A stretch of DNA of 64,000 bases from Leptospirillum ferrooxidans C2-3 (GTDB lineage: Bacteria; Nitrospirota; Leptospirillia; Leptospirillales; Leptospirillaceae): assembly GCF_000284315.1 (NCBI RefSeq), contig NC_017094.1:527486-591485 (forward strand), read 5' to 3'. Of this stretch, positions 32,677 to 41,004 are shown piece by piece. Every line of letters begins with the position of its first letter. Position 1 is the stretch's first letter. The position numbers and the translations under genes were made by a program. The notes beneath the pieces were generated by a model, which saw only the letters and a list, made by a program, of their open reading frames with translations, was not told the DNA's origin and made no database searches.

Positions 32677-34483
32677 ACTGGAAACATGGGGTGCAATGAT
32701 TCTTTCCGCGGGGATCATCCTGTGCGCGGGATGTTCTTTCGACAAACACGTCGATATTTCCGCGACGAAGGACATCAACAAGGGGTTGAAAACGTTCAGT
32801 GACGCCAAGCCAAAACCTCCGGAAGACTTCGAGGTGAGCGATTCGGCGTGGTTTGCGGGATCTGAGGACCGGGTGCGGATTCGGCGGTCGGAGCATATTC
32901 GGCTTCATATCCGTCCGAAGCATCTTCCCGCGCTTTTTGAAAAGCGCGTTCTCCTGGTTTCCGAAAAGCCGATCGGCATTGCCGATATCACCAGCGAAAT
33001 CACGACCTCGACGGGACTTCTCGTGACCGTGACGACTCCCCGGAAAATGGGGATATCGGGCAATGTTTCGGGCATGGGTGGCGGTATGGGCATGCCGATG
33101 ATGGGAGGATCCTCCCCCGCCGGAGCACCGTCTGCTCCCTCCCTTCAAGCGGGAACATCTTCCGGGGAAACGTTTCTCAAGAAGAAGATCCGGGTGGACT
33201 GGGACGGTTCCCTCGAAGGACTCCTGGATTATACGGCCAGCCGGTTCGGGCTCTTCTGGACCTACCGGGACCATGTGGTCTCTTTCGGTCGCACGACCAC
33301 GAAAATCTTCCGGATCAACGCCGCTCCCGTCATGAATATCGTGTCGAATTCGATCTCGGATTCCGGTATGACGGGGCTTTCCAGCATCCTCATGAACCAG
33401 GGCGCCGCCGGTGGCATGGGAGGAGGGGCCGGTATGATGGGCGGGGGGATGACGGGAGGAATGGGTGGCTCCTCCATGATGGGTGGCGGTATGTCCGGGG
33501 GGATGACGGGAGGAATGGGAGGATCTTCCATGATGGGTGGGGGTATGGGCGGCGGGATGGGGGGAAGCGGACAGAATGTCTCCTCTTTTTCCATCTCCAC
33601 GGTCTGGAGCGAAATCTCCCAGAGCCTGAAATCGATTTTGGGAGGTCGGGGCAATTATTCCATCGCCCAGTCAGCGGGGACTGTTACGGTTACCACGACC
33701 CCCCGGATCATGGGAGAAATCGCCGAGTATGTTCACGATCTGAATAACTCCCTCTCCCGACATGTCTGGCTCAAGGTGGAGGTCCTGGACGTCAATTTGA
33801 CGGACCAGAACGCCAACAGCTTTAACCTGTCGGCCGCGCTTTCGGGACTCGCCAAGAGCGGATCGATTCTTACGACTGGCCAGCCGGGGGTCTTTTCACT
33901 CGCGGGAGCCAGTCCGATCACTACGACGACCATGACACTTCCAAACTCTTCCACGAACGCGGTCATTCATGCGCTTTCCTCTCTCGGCAAGACATCGGTG
34001 GCGACCCGCTCCTTCGTCACGACCTTGAACGACCAGGCCGTTCCTGTCCAGAACGTTCAGAATATTGGTTACCTGATGGAAAATCTGGCCGGAATCGCGG
34101 GAATCGGGCAATCCACATTCACGCAAAACATCCCGGGATCCGTCACCGTCGGGTTCACGATGACCCTGGTGCCCCATCTTCTGGACAACAAGGAAATGCT
34201 CCTTGGCGTTTCGATCGACGACACCAATCTGAACCAGATGCAGACCCTGACCTCCGGAGGAGGGTCGATCCAGCTCCCGAACACGTCCCAGAGATCGTTC
34301 ATGCAATGGGTCAAACTGACTTCCGGACAGACGGCGGTCATCGGTGGCTACGAGCAGACCCGCCGGGTCTTTCAGCAGAACGGTACCGGCACTCCGTCGA
34401 ACTTCTATCTTGGCGGTGGACAGAATTCCCAGATCGTCCGGGATGCGATCGTCATTCTGGTCACGCCGGTCGTGGGGGGGTAA
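32663..34483 (+). CDS. pilN: PilN outer-membrane secretin of thin pilus
   Basis: 606 residues; overlaps the end of the lipoprotein gene. Lipoprotein signal (ILCAGC). The N-terminal domains include a small N0-like unit (FEKRVLLVSEKPIGIADIT) and a Gly/Met stretch. The C-terminal secretin domain includes SRHVWLKVEVLDVNL, TSVATRSFVTTLNDQAVPVQ, PGSVTVGFTMTLVPHL and GQTAVIGGYEQ. It forms the pilus exit pore, as in R64 PilN and BfpB. Between residues 250 and 300 is a tandem Gly/Met-rich repeat. Confidence 0.9.
   Translation: MRNVKLETWGAMILSAGIILCAGCSFDKHVDISATKDINKGLKTFSDAKPKPPEDFEVSDSAWFAGSEDRVRIRRSEHIRLHIRPKHLPALFEKRVLLVSEKPIGIADITSEITTSTGLLVTVTTPRKMGISGNVSGMGGGMGMPMMGGSSPAGAPSAPSLQAGTSSGETFLKKKIRVDWDGSLEGLLDYTASRFGLFWTYRDHVVSFGRTTTKIFRINAAPVMNIVSNSISDSGMTGLSSILMNQGAAGGMGGGAGMMGGGMTGGMGGSSMMGGGMSGGMTGGMGGSSMMGGGMGGGMGGSGQNVSSFSISTVWSEISQSLKSILGGRGNYSIAQSAGTVTVTTTPRIMGEIAEYVHDLNNSLSRHVWLKVEVLDVNLTDQNANSFNLSAALSGLAKSGSILTTGQPGVFSLAGASPITTTTMTLPNSSTNAVIHALSSLGKTSVATRSFVTTLNDQAVPVQNVQNIGYLMENLAGIAGIGQSTFTQNIPGSVTVGFTMTLVPHLLDNKEMLLGVSIDDTNLNQMQTLTSGGGSIQLPNTSQRSFMQWVKLTSGQTAVIGGYEQTRRVFQQNGTGTPSNFYLGGGQNSQIVRDAIVILVTPVVGG
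33415..33575 (+). repeat. Gly/Met-coding tandem repeat in pilN
   Basis: Two near-identical blocks of about 60 bases coding GGMTGGMGGSSMMGGGM, followed by a shorter third piece. A related short patch lies near 33066. In-frame length change by slippage is possible. Confidence 0.8.
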
Positions 34484-34486
34484 CCA

Positions 34487-35899
34487 TTGGCCCAGGTCGT
34501 CCGGATCGGAAAGAAAAAGTATGCAGTCGGCCTCTCCTGGGGACCCCTCACGCCCGACCGGCCGCTCAGGCCACAGGCGATCGAGAAAACCCGCCACAGC
34601 AAAAACGATCTCTATGTGACCTCCGGAGACATCGAGCCGATGGTCGGCCACTGCGATCAGGCGAACGGTGTAAAAGCGGGGCTTCCTGTCCTGGCTCCGC
34701 TTGTTGCGGATGGGTGGCCTGCGAACACACTGATTGCGTTGGCTCCAGACGGACAGCCTGCAATCGGATTCCAGATTTTAAACGGAATCATCTACGACGA
34801 TGTGGTGGGGAGTGTCGAAGAAATCCGGACATGGTTCGACGGAATCGTCGGAGAGCACAAGTGGGACCATGTTTCCTCTCCATGGGATGCTTCTGGTGTC
34901 AAAACATCCGCCTTCGAAGATTCCATCCGGACAAGTGGAGTGAAACCTCCCAGGCTTCATTCGGTAAGAGAGGGGAGGGGGGCGGCGATCAAGGTCACCG
35001 TTTTGATCCTTCTCGTTCTGGCCGGCTTTGTCGTCGTTTCGAAGATCGTTCGGGATCGTCAGGAGATGGCCGCCCGCTTGGCGCTTCTTTCCCGGCATGT
35101 GGTCATTCATGTGACCCCGCCAGCCCGCATCGTACCTGTCGGAGCTTTTGTCGCGGGTTGTCTTTCGGCGGTCAACCGGATCCCCTCGGACGCGGTGGGA
35201 TGGACGGTCCAAAGCATCTCCTGTCGCCCGGACAAGATCTGGATCCTGTGGAAGAGATCCTCCGGATCGGGGACGATCCGGGATCTCGAAAGGGCTCTTT
35301 CCTCCCGGGTCAAACTCGTCGGAAAGAACAGGGCCAAGACCGGAATTTCCCTGTCTGTTCCGGAATACGAAATTCCTGTCGGGAGACTTCCTGATCTCGA
35401 GGAGGAAAAGAAAGATCTTGCCTCTGTACTGGAATATTACAATCTCGACTATCAAGCGGCGGGTGATTCGTTTCTTCCGGGGTTTTCCGGAGGGAGTGGT
35501 GCGGGATTTTCGGTCAACCTTCCCGATATTCCCGATGACAGACTTTTGTCAGCCCTGGGATCGGTCAACGGCCTTTCCGTCCGCTCCCTTGATTGGGCCG
35601 GAAAATCGCAGTGGATTTTAAAAGGAGAATTAAAACATGCGCCGATCATTTTGGTTCACGACCGTTCTGATGGTCGCTTTGGGAGGGGAACTTCTGGTGA
35701 GAGTGGCTCCGGTCCAGGCGGGAAACACGAATCTTCTCCCCCCTTCGGAAAATCAGGGAGGAGTTCTGTCGGGGAGCGTCAATTCGGCTCCGTTTCCGGA
35801 AACCTCGCCCCCAGGGAGTCTTCCGGCCCAATCGAAAAAACAAAGGGACAGTATGAGGGAACGGCCCTCCCTTCCGTCCGTCTCCCCGGGGACCGATGA
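34487..35899 (+). CDS. pilO: PilO pilus assembly protein
   Basis: 470 residues from a TTG at 34487. The N-terminal cytoplasmic domain starts KKYAVGLSWGPLTP, with later GLPVLAPLVADGWPAN. A transmembrane helix lies near residues 168-188 (VTVLILLVLAGFVVVSKIV), followed by a periplasmic domain. This is the plan of R64 PilO, an inner-membrane platform protein. The reading frame runs 263 bases into pilP; the last 87 residues are Gly/Ser rich and may be read-through past a lost stop. Confidence 0.8.
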   Translation: MAQVVRIGKKKYAVGLSWGPLTPDRPLRPQAIEKTRHSKNDLYVTSGDIEPMVGHCDQANGVKAGLPVLAPLVADGWPANTLIALAPDGQPAIGFQILNGIIYDDVVGSVEEIRTWFDGIVGEHKWDHVSSPWDASGVKTSAFEDSIRTSGVKPPRLHSVREGRGAAIKVTVLILLVLAGFVVVSKIVRDRQEMAARLALLSRHVVIHVTPPARIVPVGAFVAGCLSAVNRIPSDAVGWTVQSISCRPDKIWILWKRSSGSGTIRDLERALSSRVKLVGKNRAKTGISLSVPEYEIPVGRLPDLEEEKKDLASVLEYYNLDYQAAGDSFLPGFSGGSGAGFSVNLPDIPDDRLLSALGSVNGLSVRSLDWAGKSQWILKGELKHAPIILVHDRSDGRFGRGTSGESGSGPGGKHESSPPFGKSGRSSVGERQFGSVSGNLAPRESSGPIEKTKGQYEGTALPSVRLPGDR

Positions 35900-36341
35900 A
35901 AGTTCCCCGGGGACCTACGGCAGTCATCGTTCTCTGGGCTCCCTTTTCGAACTCAAACGGCAGGAGACCCTTCTGAAAAGGGAAATCGCCATCAAAAAAC
36001 TACAGAAGCAGCTCTCGGGGCATAGCGCGAAAAAAACGCTCGACACGGGTACACAAGGATCTCCCATGACGCTTCTTGCGGCGGGTATCGACGGAAATCG
36101 CTATGCCGTTCTGGCCTGGCCCGATGGAAGAAAAATCCGGGTTCGGGAGGGAGAAAAACTTCCGGATGGCACCCGAGTTATCAGGATAGACGGCTCCGGA
36201 GTTTCCGTTCAAAAACGCGGATCGATAGTGACCTATCCGTACGGAGAAGCGTCCGGATCTCGCCAGGGTGGGGGAATCCCCCAGTTTTCCGGATTCTCTC
36301 CTCCTCCCCCTCCGTACCAGAGGACAGGAGGGCATCCGTGA
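35637..36341 (+). CDS. pilP: PilP pilus assembly protein
   Basis: 234 residues; ATG at 35637 after AAAAGGAGAATTAAAAC. Signal peptide ends near VQAG. A coiled stretch (LKRQETLLKREIAIKKLQKQL) precedes a C-terminal domain with YAVLAWPDGRKIRVREGEKLPDGTRVIRI, typical of R64 PilP. It probably bridges PilO and the secretin in the periplasm. Its first third overlaps pilO in another frame; its strong ribosome site and signal peptide show this frame is real. Confidence 0.82.
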   Translation: MRRSFWFTTVLMVALGGELLVRVAPVQAGNTNLLPPSENQGGVLSGSVNSAPFPETSPPGSLPAQSKKQRDSMRERPSLPSVSPGTDESSPGTYGSHRSLGSLFELKRQETLLKREIAIKKLQKQLSGHSAKKTLDTGTQGSPMTLLAAGIDGNRYAVLAWPDGRKIRVREGEKLPDGTRVIRIDGSGVSVQKRGSIVTYPYGEASGSRQGGGIPQFSGFSPPPPPYQRTGGHP

Positions 36342-38782
36342 AAGTTTTCGAACTTCCTCACCACCTCCCGGTCGAGGTGGTTTCCGAACCGGACGGGGAC
36401 CTCCCGGCTCCCTCATCGCTTTTGGAGGGACTTGTGGGAATGGGAAACGGCCAGCTCTTCGCTCTGAAAGAGTTCAAGGGGAGGGCGGATGTCGATGCCT
36501 ACATCGCCCGATTCTCCGAGTATCTGGAAACATCCGGGAAGGGAGGGGAGCGTATGGTTTTCTGGGTCGAGAAACCCATTTTTGCGAATGTTCTTTCGAA
36601 GCTCAGGGAGCTTCCTGGCCCTTCTTCACCGAGTTCCAATTTATTGCCAGACCCCTCCAACATGGAACAGTCTCCGGAGACATCTCTTCCTGATGAGGTT
36701 TTTTCAGAAAAAGACGGGATTCCCATCCCCGAATCTCTTTCCAAAAAAGTGGTTGCAATGGAGGATGGTCAGATCGTAGCATCGGAAGACCTTCGCGGGA
36801 GTTCGGATTTCGCCCTTTTTGTAGGACAAACTTCCATGAGGATGGAGGCCAGGGGAACCATTGGACAATTTCGGATTTCCTATGTTCCAAACAGAAAAAT
36901 CCGGGATCTTCTTGCGAAGAGGCTTCGAGAGTGTGAGGAGGAAGACTATTCCCATCTTTTGGGCGAGATGGGGCTTTTGAGCATCAATACGGAGGAAGAA
37001 GCCCGCAAGCCAGCGGAAAGTCTTGAGAAGGAGACCTCTAAAAAATATTCCGGAGAAAAATGTGCTCCAGGGATTCCCCTGATAAAGGATTCTGCGGGAG
37101 GTTCCCCCTCCAGGTCTCTGGCAACCGATGTTGGAAAGGGAATTTCGGAGGTTTTGGAAGAAAAAAAAGAATCCATCAACTCCAGGGAGGGGGACACTGA
37201 ATGCCTTTCGGTCCCGTCCGGAGGCACCATTCCGGATTTTCGGGCACCGGAAGATATCGCTTCCATGGTTCTTCTCTTTCTGGACGGCCGTTTCTATGTG
37301 TCCAGGGAGCACAAGACAAACCAGCATGTGAACTATTATTGTCGGCATTTCGTTCCGGAATTGTGGCCAAAGATTTTTGGCGACAAACCAGTTCCGAAGC
37401 CGCAGTATGTGCCATACGAGCACCTGCGGAAAATCCGTCTGGAAAACTTGCCCTCCGAGTCTGTCGCAGACGGATACAAGGCAGAGGGGGACGAGGCCCG
37501 GAAAATCATGGAGATCATTCGGGACGCCATCGCCAGGAAAGCCTCCGATATCCATCTCCGAATCGAACGGGACCGGACGAGAATCCTTTTAAGGATCCAC
37601 GGCTGGCTCAAGCCCGTACAGACACTGACCCACGACGAAGGAGAACGTCTCGCCCGGATTGTCTACAACACGATGCTCGATTCCTCCGGGCGGGATAATA
37701 TGTTTTCCGACAAGAAACCCCAGGATGGACAGTTTCGGCAGGATTACCTTCCCCGGGGCACCTTCAATATCCGGGAGTTCCATGCCCCGACGGGAGGGAC
37801 GGGCCTCGGGACTATCACGATGGTCTTGAGGCTCCAGTACGGCTCAGGAACCGCTACTGCGTCGGCCCAGGATATCGATACTCTGGGGTACGGGGCGGAT
37901 CACTTGGCTCAATTAAGGTATCTCATGGGATTGTCCTATGGAATCGTCCTTTTTTCCGGGCCCATGGGATCCGGAAAATCCACCTCCATGGCTTCGGTTC
38001 TCTCGATCGTTCTGTCGATGAATCCGCTCGAGGAGGGGAGGGGCCTCCATCTTGCGACGCTCGAAGATCCTCCGGAGTACGTGATTCCGACAGCCAGCCA
38101 GATTGCTGTCCCTGGTGGCCTCTTTTCCGAGGTTCTTGGGCGCATCATGCGTTTTGATGCGAATCTTTTGATGATCGGCGAAATACGGGACGAATCGACG
38201 GCCGAAAAGGCGGTCGAGGGGGCCATGAGCGGACATGTGGTCTATTCGACCGTGCATGCGAACGATGTTCTTTCCATTCCCCGGCGTCTGGATGGATTAA
38301 AAGTCCGACGGGATCTCCTGTGCGACCCGACGATTTTTCGCGGCATGATTTGCCAGCGACTCGTCCCCCTTCTTTGTCCGGATTGCAAACTTTCATGGGA
38401 GAAAGCGGAAAAAGCTGGAATCTTGCGACCGGATCTTTTAAAACGCCTGGAAGATGTCTCTGTGGATTCGGAAGAGGCTTTTTTTCACCGTGCCGGCGGA
38501 TGTGACACCTGCAATGGGCAGGGAATCACCGGGAGGACAATCGTTGCGGAAATTCTCATTCCCGATCAGGAAATTCTGGATCTTGTCGCAGGGGGACGCA
38601 TGACGGACGCCTGGCGTTACTTCTCGGAAAAACTCGAAGGTCGTACGATGATGGATCATGCGCTTGAAAAAATCCGGATGGGGGCCGTTGATCCGCGCGA
38701 TGTCGAGGCCCGTCTTGGATGGATCCACAAAGGATCTCTCGACAGCCGGACGATCCGGGAAATTATCGGAGGGCTTTCATGA
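36338..38782 (+). CDS. pilQ: PilQ pilus assembly ATPase with three N-terminal modules
   Basis: 814 residues from a GTG at 36338. The C-terminal 420 residues are a GspE/PilB-type ATPase: KASDIHLRIERDRTRILLR, Walker A SGPMGSGKSTS near residue 542, EDPPEYVI, LLMIGEIRDEST, HVVYSTVHAN, and a CPDCK/CDTC zinc site. R64 PilQ is about 500 residues, so some 300 are extra. The extra part has three related units, each with a GQ/GR-h-x-h segment and a FWVEK/YVPN/YVPY segment (near residues 30, 145 and 310). It powers pilus extension. Confidence 0.9.
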   Translation: MKVFELPHHLPVEVVSEPDGDLPAPSSLLEGLVGMGNGQLFALKEFKGRADVDAYIARFSEYLETSGKGGERMVFWVEKPIFANVLSKLRELPGPSSPSSNLLPDPSNMEQSPETSLPDEVFSEKDGIPIPESLSKKVVAMEDGQIVASEDLRGSSDFALFVGQTSMRMEARGTIGQFRISYVPNRKIRDLLAKRLRECEEEDYSHLLGEMGLLSINTEEEARKPAESLEKETSKKYSGEKCAPGIPLIKDSAGGSPSRSLATDVGKGISEVLEEKKESINSREGDTECLSVPSGGTIPDFRAPEDIASMVLLFLDGRFYVSREHKTNQHVNYYCRHFVPELWPKIFGDKPVPKPQYVPYEHLRKIRLENLPSESVADGYKAEGDEARKIMEIIRDAIARKASDIHLRIERDRTRILLRIHGWLKPVQTLTHDEGERLARIVYNTMLDSSGRDNMFSDKKPQDGQFRQDYLPRGTFNIREFHAPTGGTGLGTITMVLRLQYGSGTATASAQDIDTLGYGADHLAQLRYLMGLSYGIVLFSGPMGSGKSTSMASVLSIVLSMNPLEEGRGLHLATLEDPPEYVIPTASQIAVPGGLFSEVLGRIMRFDANLLMIGEIRDESTAEKAVEGAMSGHVVYSTVHANDVLSIPRRLDGLKVRRDLLCDPTIFRGMICQRLVPLLCPDCKLSWEKAEKAGILRPDLLKRLEDVSVDSEEAFFHRAGGCDTCNGQGITGRTIVAEILIPDQEILDLVAGGRMTDAWRYFSEKLEGRTMMDHALEKIRMGAVDPRDVEARLGWIHKGSLDSRTIREIIGGLS

Positions 38783-39867
38783 AAACAATTTCCTTGTCCG
38801 GAAACCTCCATGCATTCAAAAAGAGGCTCTCGTTCGGCCCTGGCGTTCGACGAAAGTTCTACGCCGACCTGGCTTCCATTCTCCGGACAGACTCATCGAT
38901 GAGCCCAGTCCAGATCCGTGTCGCGATCGAGGAGTTCAAGAAACTTCCCTCCGCACCGAAGGCCGCGTTAGTGGAAATCGGAGCGGGGCTCGGCCGCGGT
39001 CGCGATTTTTCCAAAGCAATTGAAAATCTGACTCCGGAGTCGGAATCGATGATTCTCCATGCGGCGGAATCCACCGGCGATTCCAGAATCATGGTTCGCC
39101 TTCTTTCGACTCTTGCCGCAAATATGGACGAGTCCAGAAAAATCCGAAGGGCCTTTCTGGGAGCACTCCAGCAGCCGGCATTTCTGTTTTTGAATATCGG
39201 GGTGATTACCGTCTATATTTCGGATTCCCTGCTCCCCAAGATCTTCCAGGCGTTCAAGATCTCCCAGGACCGGTTGTTCGGGGCGGCCAGAATCTCTTTC
39301 GACCTCTTCTCCTTCGTTCACCATTTCTGGTTATTGATCGTGCTGTTCCCCTTCCCCGTCATCGGGGTGGTGTGGGGATCCTTGCGTCGGGATTTTCCCG
39401 GACGCAGGTTTCTGGATCGTCTTCCGCCCTGGTCCATCTACCGGATGATGATGGGAACGGAATTTCTGCTGGGTTTGTCAGCCATGCTGGAAGCGGGCAT
39501 TCCCGTTATGCAGGCGTTCGAGCAGATTCGTAAACAGGCGCCGCCGTACCTCCGGGCGAGGATTGTTCCCGTCATGAAAATTTACCGGCGGACCGGAAAA
39601 CTGGGAGATGCGATGGAGAAGAGCCGGACCCACTTCCCTTCCGACGAGATCATCGTCCGGCTTTCCCTTCGGGAAAAATACGGCGATCTGGGACCGGCCC
39701 TCGCAGAATTCGCGCGGGACTGGAAGGAGGACGGTTTGCCGAAAATAGAACGTCAGGCCCAATATCTGAATTACGGTGCCATGACACTGGCCGCTGTGGC
39801 GATCGGTTTTCTGGGGCTTGGAATACTCCAGATCGTGCAGCAGGCGATGGGCGGACTTGGGGTTTGA
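38779..39867 (+). CDS. pilR: PilR inner-membrane pilus platform (GspF-like)
   Basis: 362 residues; the ATG at 38779 overlaps the pilQ stop. GspF/PilC-type protein with two related halves, each a cytoplasmic helical bundle followed by membrane segments (about residues 140-160, 195-215 and 338-358). The second half has LGLSAMLEAGIPVMQAFEQI and RTGKLGDAMEKS. It forms the assembly platform for pilin with PilQ. Confidence 0.88.
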   Translation: MKTISLSGNLHAFKKRLSFGPGVRRKFYADLASILRTDSSMSPVQIRVAIEEFKKLPSAPKAALVEIGAGLGRGRDFSKAIENLTPESESMILHAAESTGDSRIMVRLLSTLAANMDESRKIRRAFLGALQQPAFLFLNIGVITVYISDSLLPKIFQAFKISQDRLFGAARISFDLFSFVHHFWLLIVLFPFPVIGVVWGSLRRDFPGRRFLDRLPPWSIYRMMMGTEFLLGLSAMLEAGIPVMQAFEQIRKQAPPYLRARIVPVMKIYRRTGKLGDAMEKSRTHFPSDEIIVRLSLREKYGDLGPALAEFARDWKEDGLPKIERQAQYLNYGAMTLAAVAIGFLGLGILQIVQQAMGGLGV

Positions 39868-39896
39868 TGATCCTGTTTTCTATCTAATAAATTATA

Positions 39897-39916
39897 ATGG
39901 TATAGTAAAATACCAT
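39897..39916. promoter_or_regulatory. Operator-like palindrome ATGGTAT-N6-ATACCAT (copy 3)
   Basis: Perfect arms with spacer AGTAAA, 24 bases before pilS. The left arm overlaps a TATAAT, so a bound protein would cover a likely -10 element. It separates pilS-pilM-pilV from the upstream pilus genes. Confidence 0.82.
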
Positions 39917-39939
39917 GTTAAAATGAAGAGGAGGAAGAA

Positions 39940-40509
39940 ATGACAAAGACAATCGCCTGGTGGAAACAGAATCGTATTCGGGTGATCCGGACACTCTCGG
40001 ACGAAAGGGGTGTTGCTGACGATGGACCCATGTCCATTCTGCTGGGAATCGGCTTGGGGATCATTCTTCTGGCCGCCCTGGTAGGCGTTTTTAAATTCGC
40101 CTTCTCGAGCACGACCAGCGCCATCTCGTCCTCCGGGGCATTTGAAATTCAGACCGGAGTGAAACAGGTGGCTTCTCCGGGAAATTATGGGTCAGGAGAT
40201 CTGACGTCTGCCCTCATTGCCTCGAAATCCGTTCCCAGCAACATGATTATTCCTGGAAATACGACGACGCTCCAGGGGCCGACGGGAACCTCTTTCTATA
40301 CGGTGACCGGAAACTACAGCACATTCTCGATCACCTTGGCCGGAATTACGAGCTCGGGATGCATGAGAACATTGGAGCAGACCACGACAGGAAATTCCTG
40401 GTACTCCGTCTCGGTCAACGGATCGAGCGTCACTCAACCGGTAAGCGTTCAGATGGCCCAGGGGGTCTGTTCCTCCGGAAGCGACACGATCACCTGGGTT
40501 TCGGACTGA
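39940..40509 (+). CDS. pilS: PilS major pilin (type IVb)
   Basis: 189 residues; ATG at 39940 after GAAGAGGAGGAAGAA. A basic leader ending DERG is followed by a hydrophobic helix (ILLGIGLGIILLAALVG) and a Ser/Thr/Gly-rich globular domain with two cysteines (SGCMRT and GVCSSG) that can form the usual C-terminal disulfide loop. PilV shares the DDRG sequence before its helix, so cleavage after RG is likely. The glutamate normally at position 5 of the mature pilin is not there. The gene follows its own operator-like palindrome, suiting a highly expressed pilin. Confidence 0.82.
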   Translation: MTKTIAWWKQNRIRVIRTLSDERGVADDGPMSILLGIGLGIILLAALVGVFKFAFSSTTSAISSSGAFEIQTGVKQVASPGNYGSGDLTSALIASKSVPSNMIIPGNTTTLQGPTGTSFYTVTGNYSTFSITLAGITSSGCMRTLEQTTTGNSWYSVSVNGSSVTQPVSVQMAQGVCSSGSDTITWVSD

Positions 40510-40521
40510 AGCGGAGAACAC

Positions 40522-41001
40522 ATGTGGCTTTTGCTGGGGATCCTTCCGATCGCACTCCTTCTGTCCGGGATGTCCATGACTGTTTCCCGAACAAGTGTGC
40601 CGACTCTTGAAAATGCGAACCGGTTTTCCCTCGAGGCAAACCAGGAAGCGACCCTGTTTCAGTTGTATCGAGAGGCGGTGGCAAATTATCTCGACGCCAA
40701 TCCGGGCTTTAACGGGGAGGTTCCTGTCTCCTCACTGAGTCTTCCTATTGGAACGATCCTTCCGTCGATGTTCGGAAACACCGTTTCGGGAGGGGTTGCC
40801 TGGACCTGGATCGCCCCTTCCTCATCTCTTGTCTACTCTCCGGATGTTGTGATGGGACCGGAGTTTGCCAAGTCCTTCGGTTCTCTTCTTGTGGGGGTGA
40901 ACAAAAATGGAACCTTTGCTTCACCCTCGGGAATTTCCGTTTCCATCGGTGTTCCATCGTTCGTTCCGAATGGCTCTATCGTGTCTTTTTGGGAGGTTTG
41001 A
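40522..41001 (+). CDS. pilM: PilM pilus protein
   Basis: 159 residues, ATG at 40522 just after the pilS stop. One N-terminal hydrophobic helix, then TLFQLYREAVANYLDANPGFNGEVPVSSLSLP and a beta-rich tail, the pattern of the PilM family of R64-type pili. Displaced from its R64 position (between pilL and pilN) to between pilS and pilV. Needed for pilus function in R64; mechanism unclear. Confidence 0.75.
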   Translation: MWLLLGILPIALLLSGMSMTVSRTSVPTLENANRFSLEANQEATLFQLYREAVANYLDANPGFNGEVPVSSLSLPIGTILPSMFGNTVSGGVAWTWIAPSSSLVYSPDVVMGPEFAKSFGSLLVGVNKNGTFASPSGISVSIGVPSFVPNGSIVSFWEV

Positions 41002-41004
41002 TCA

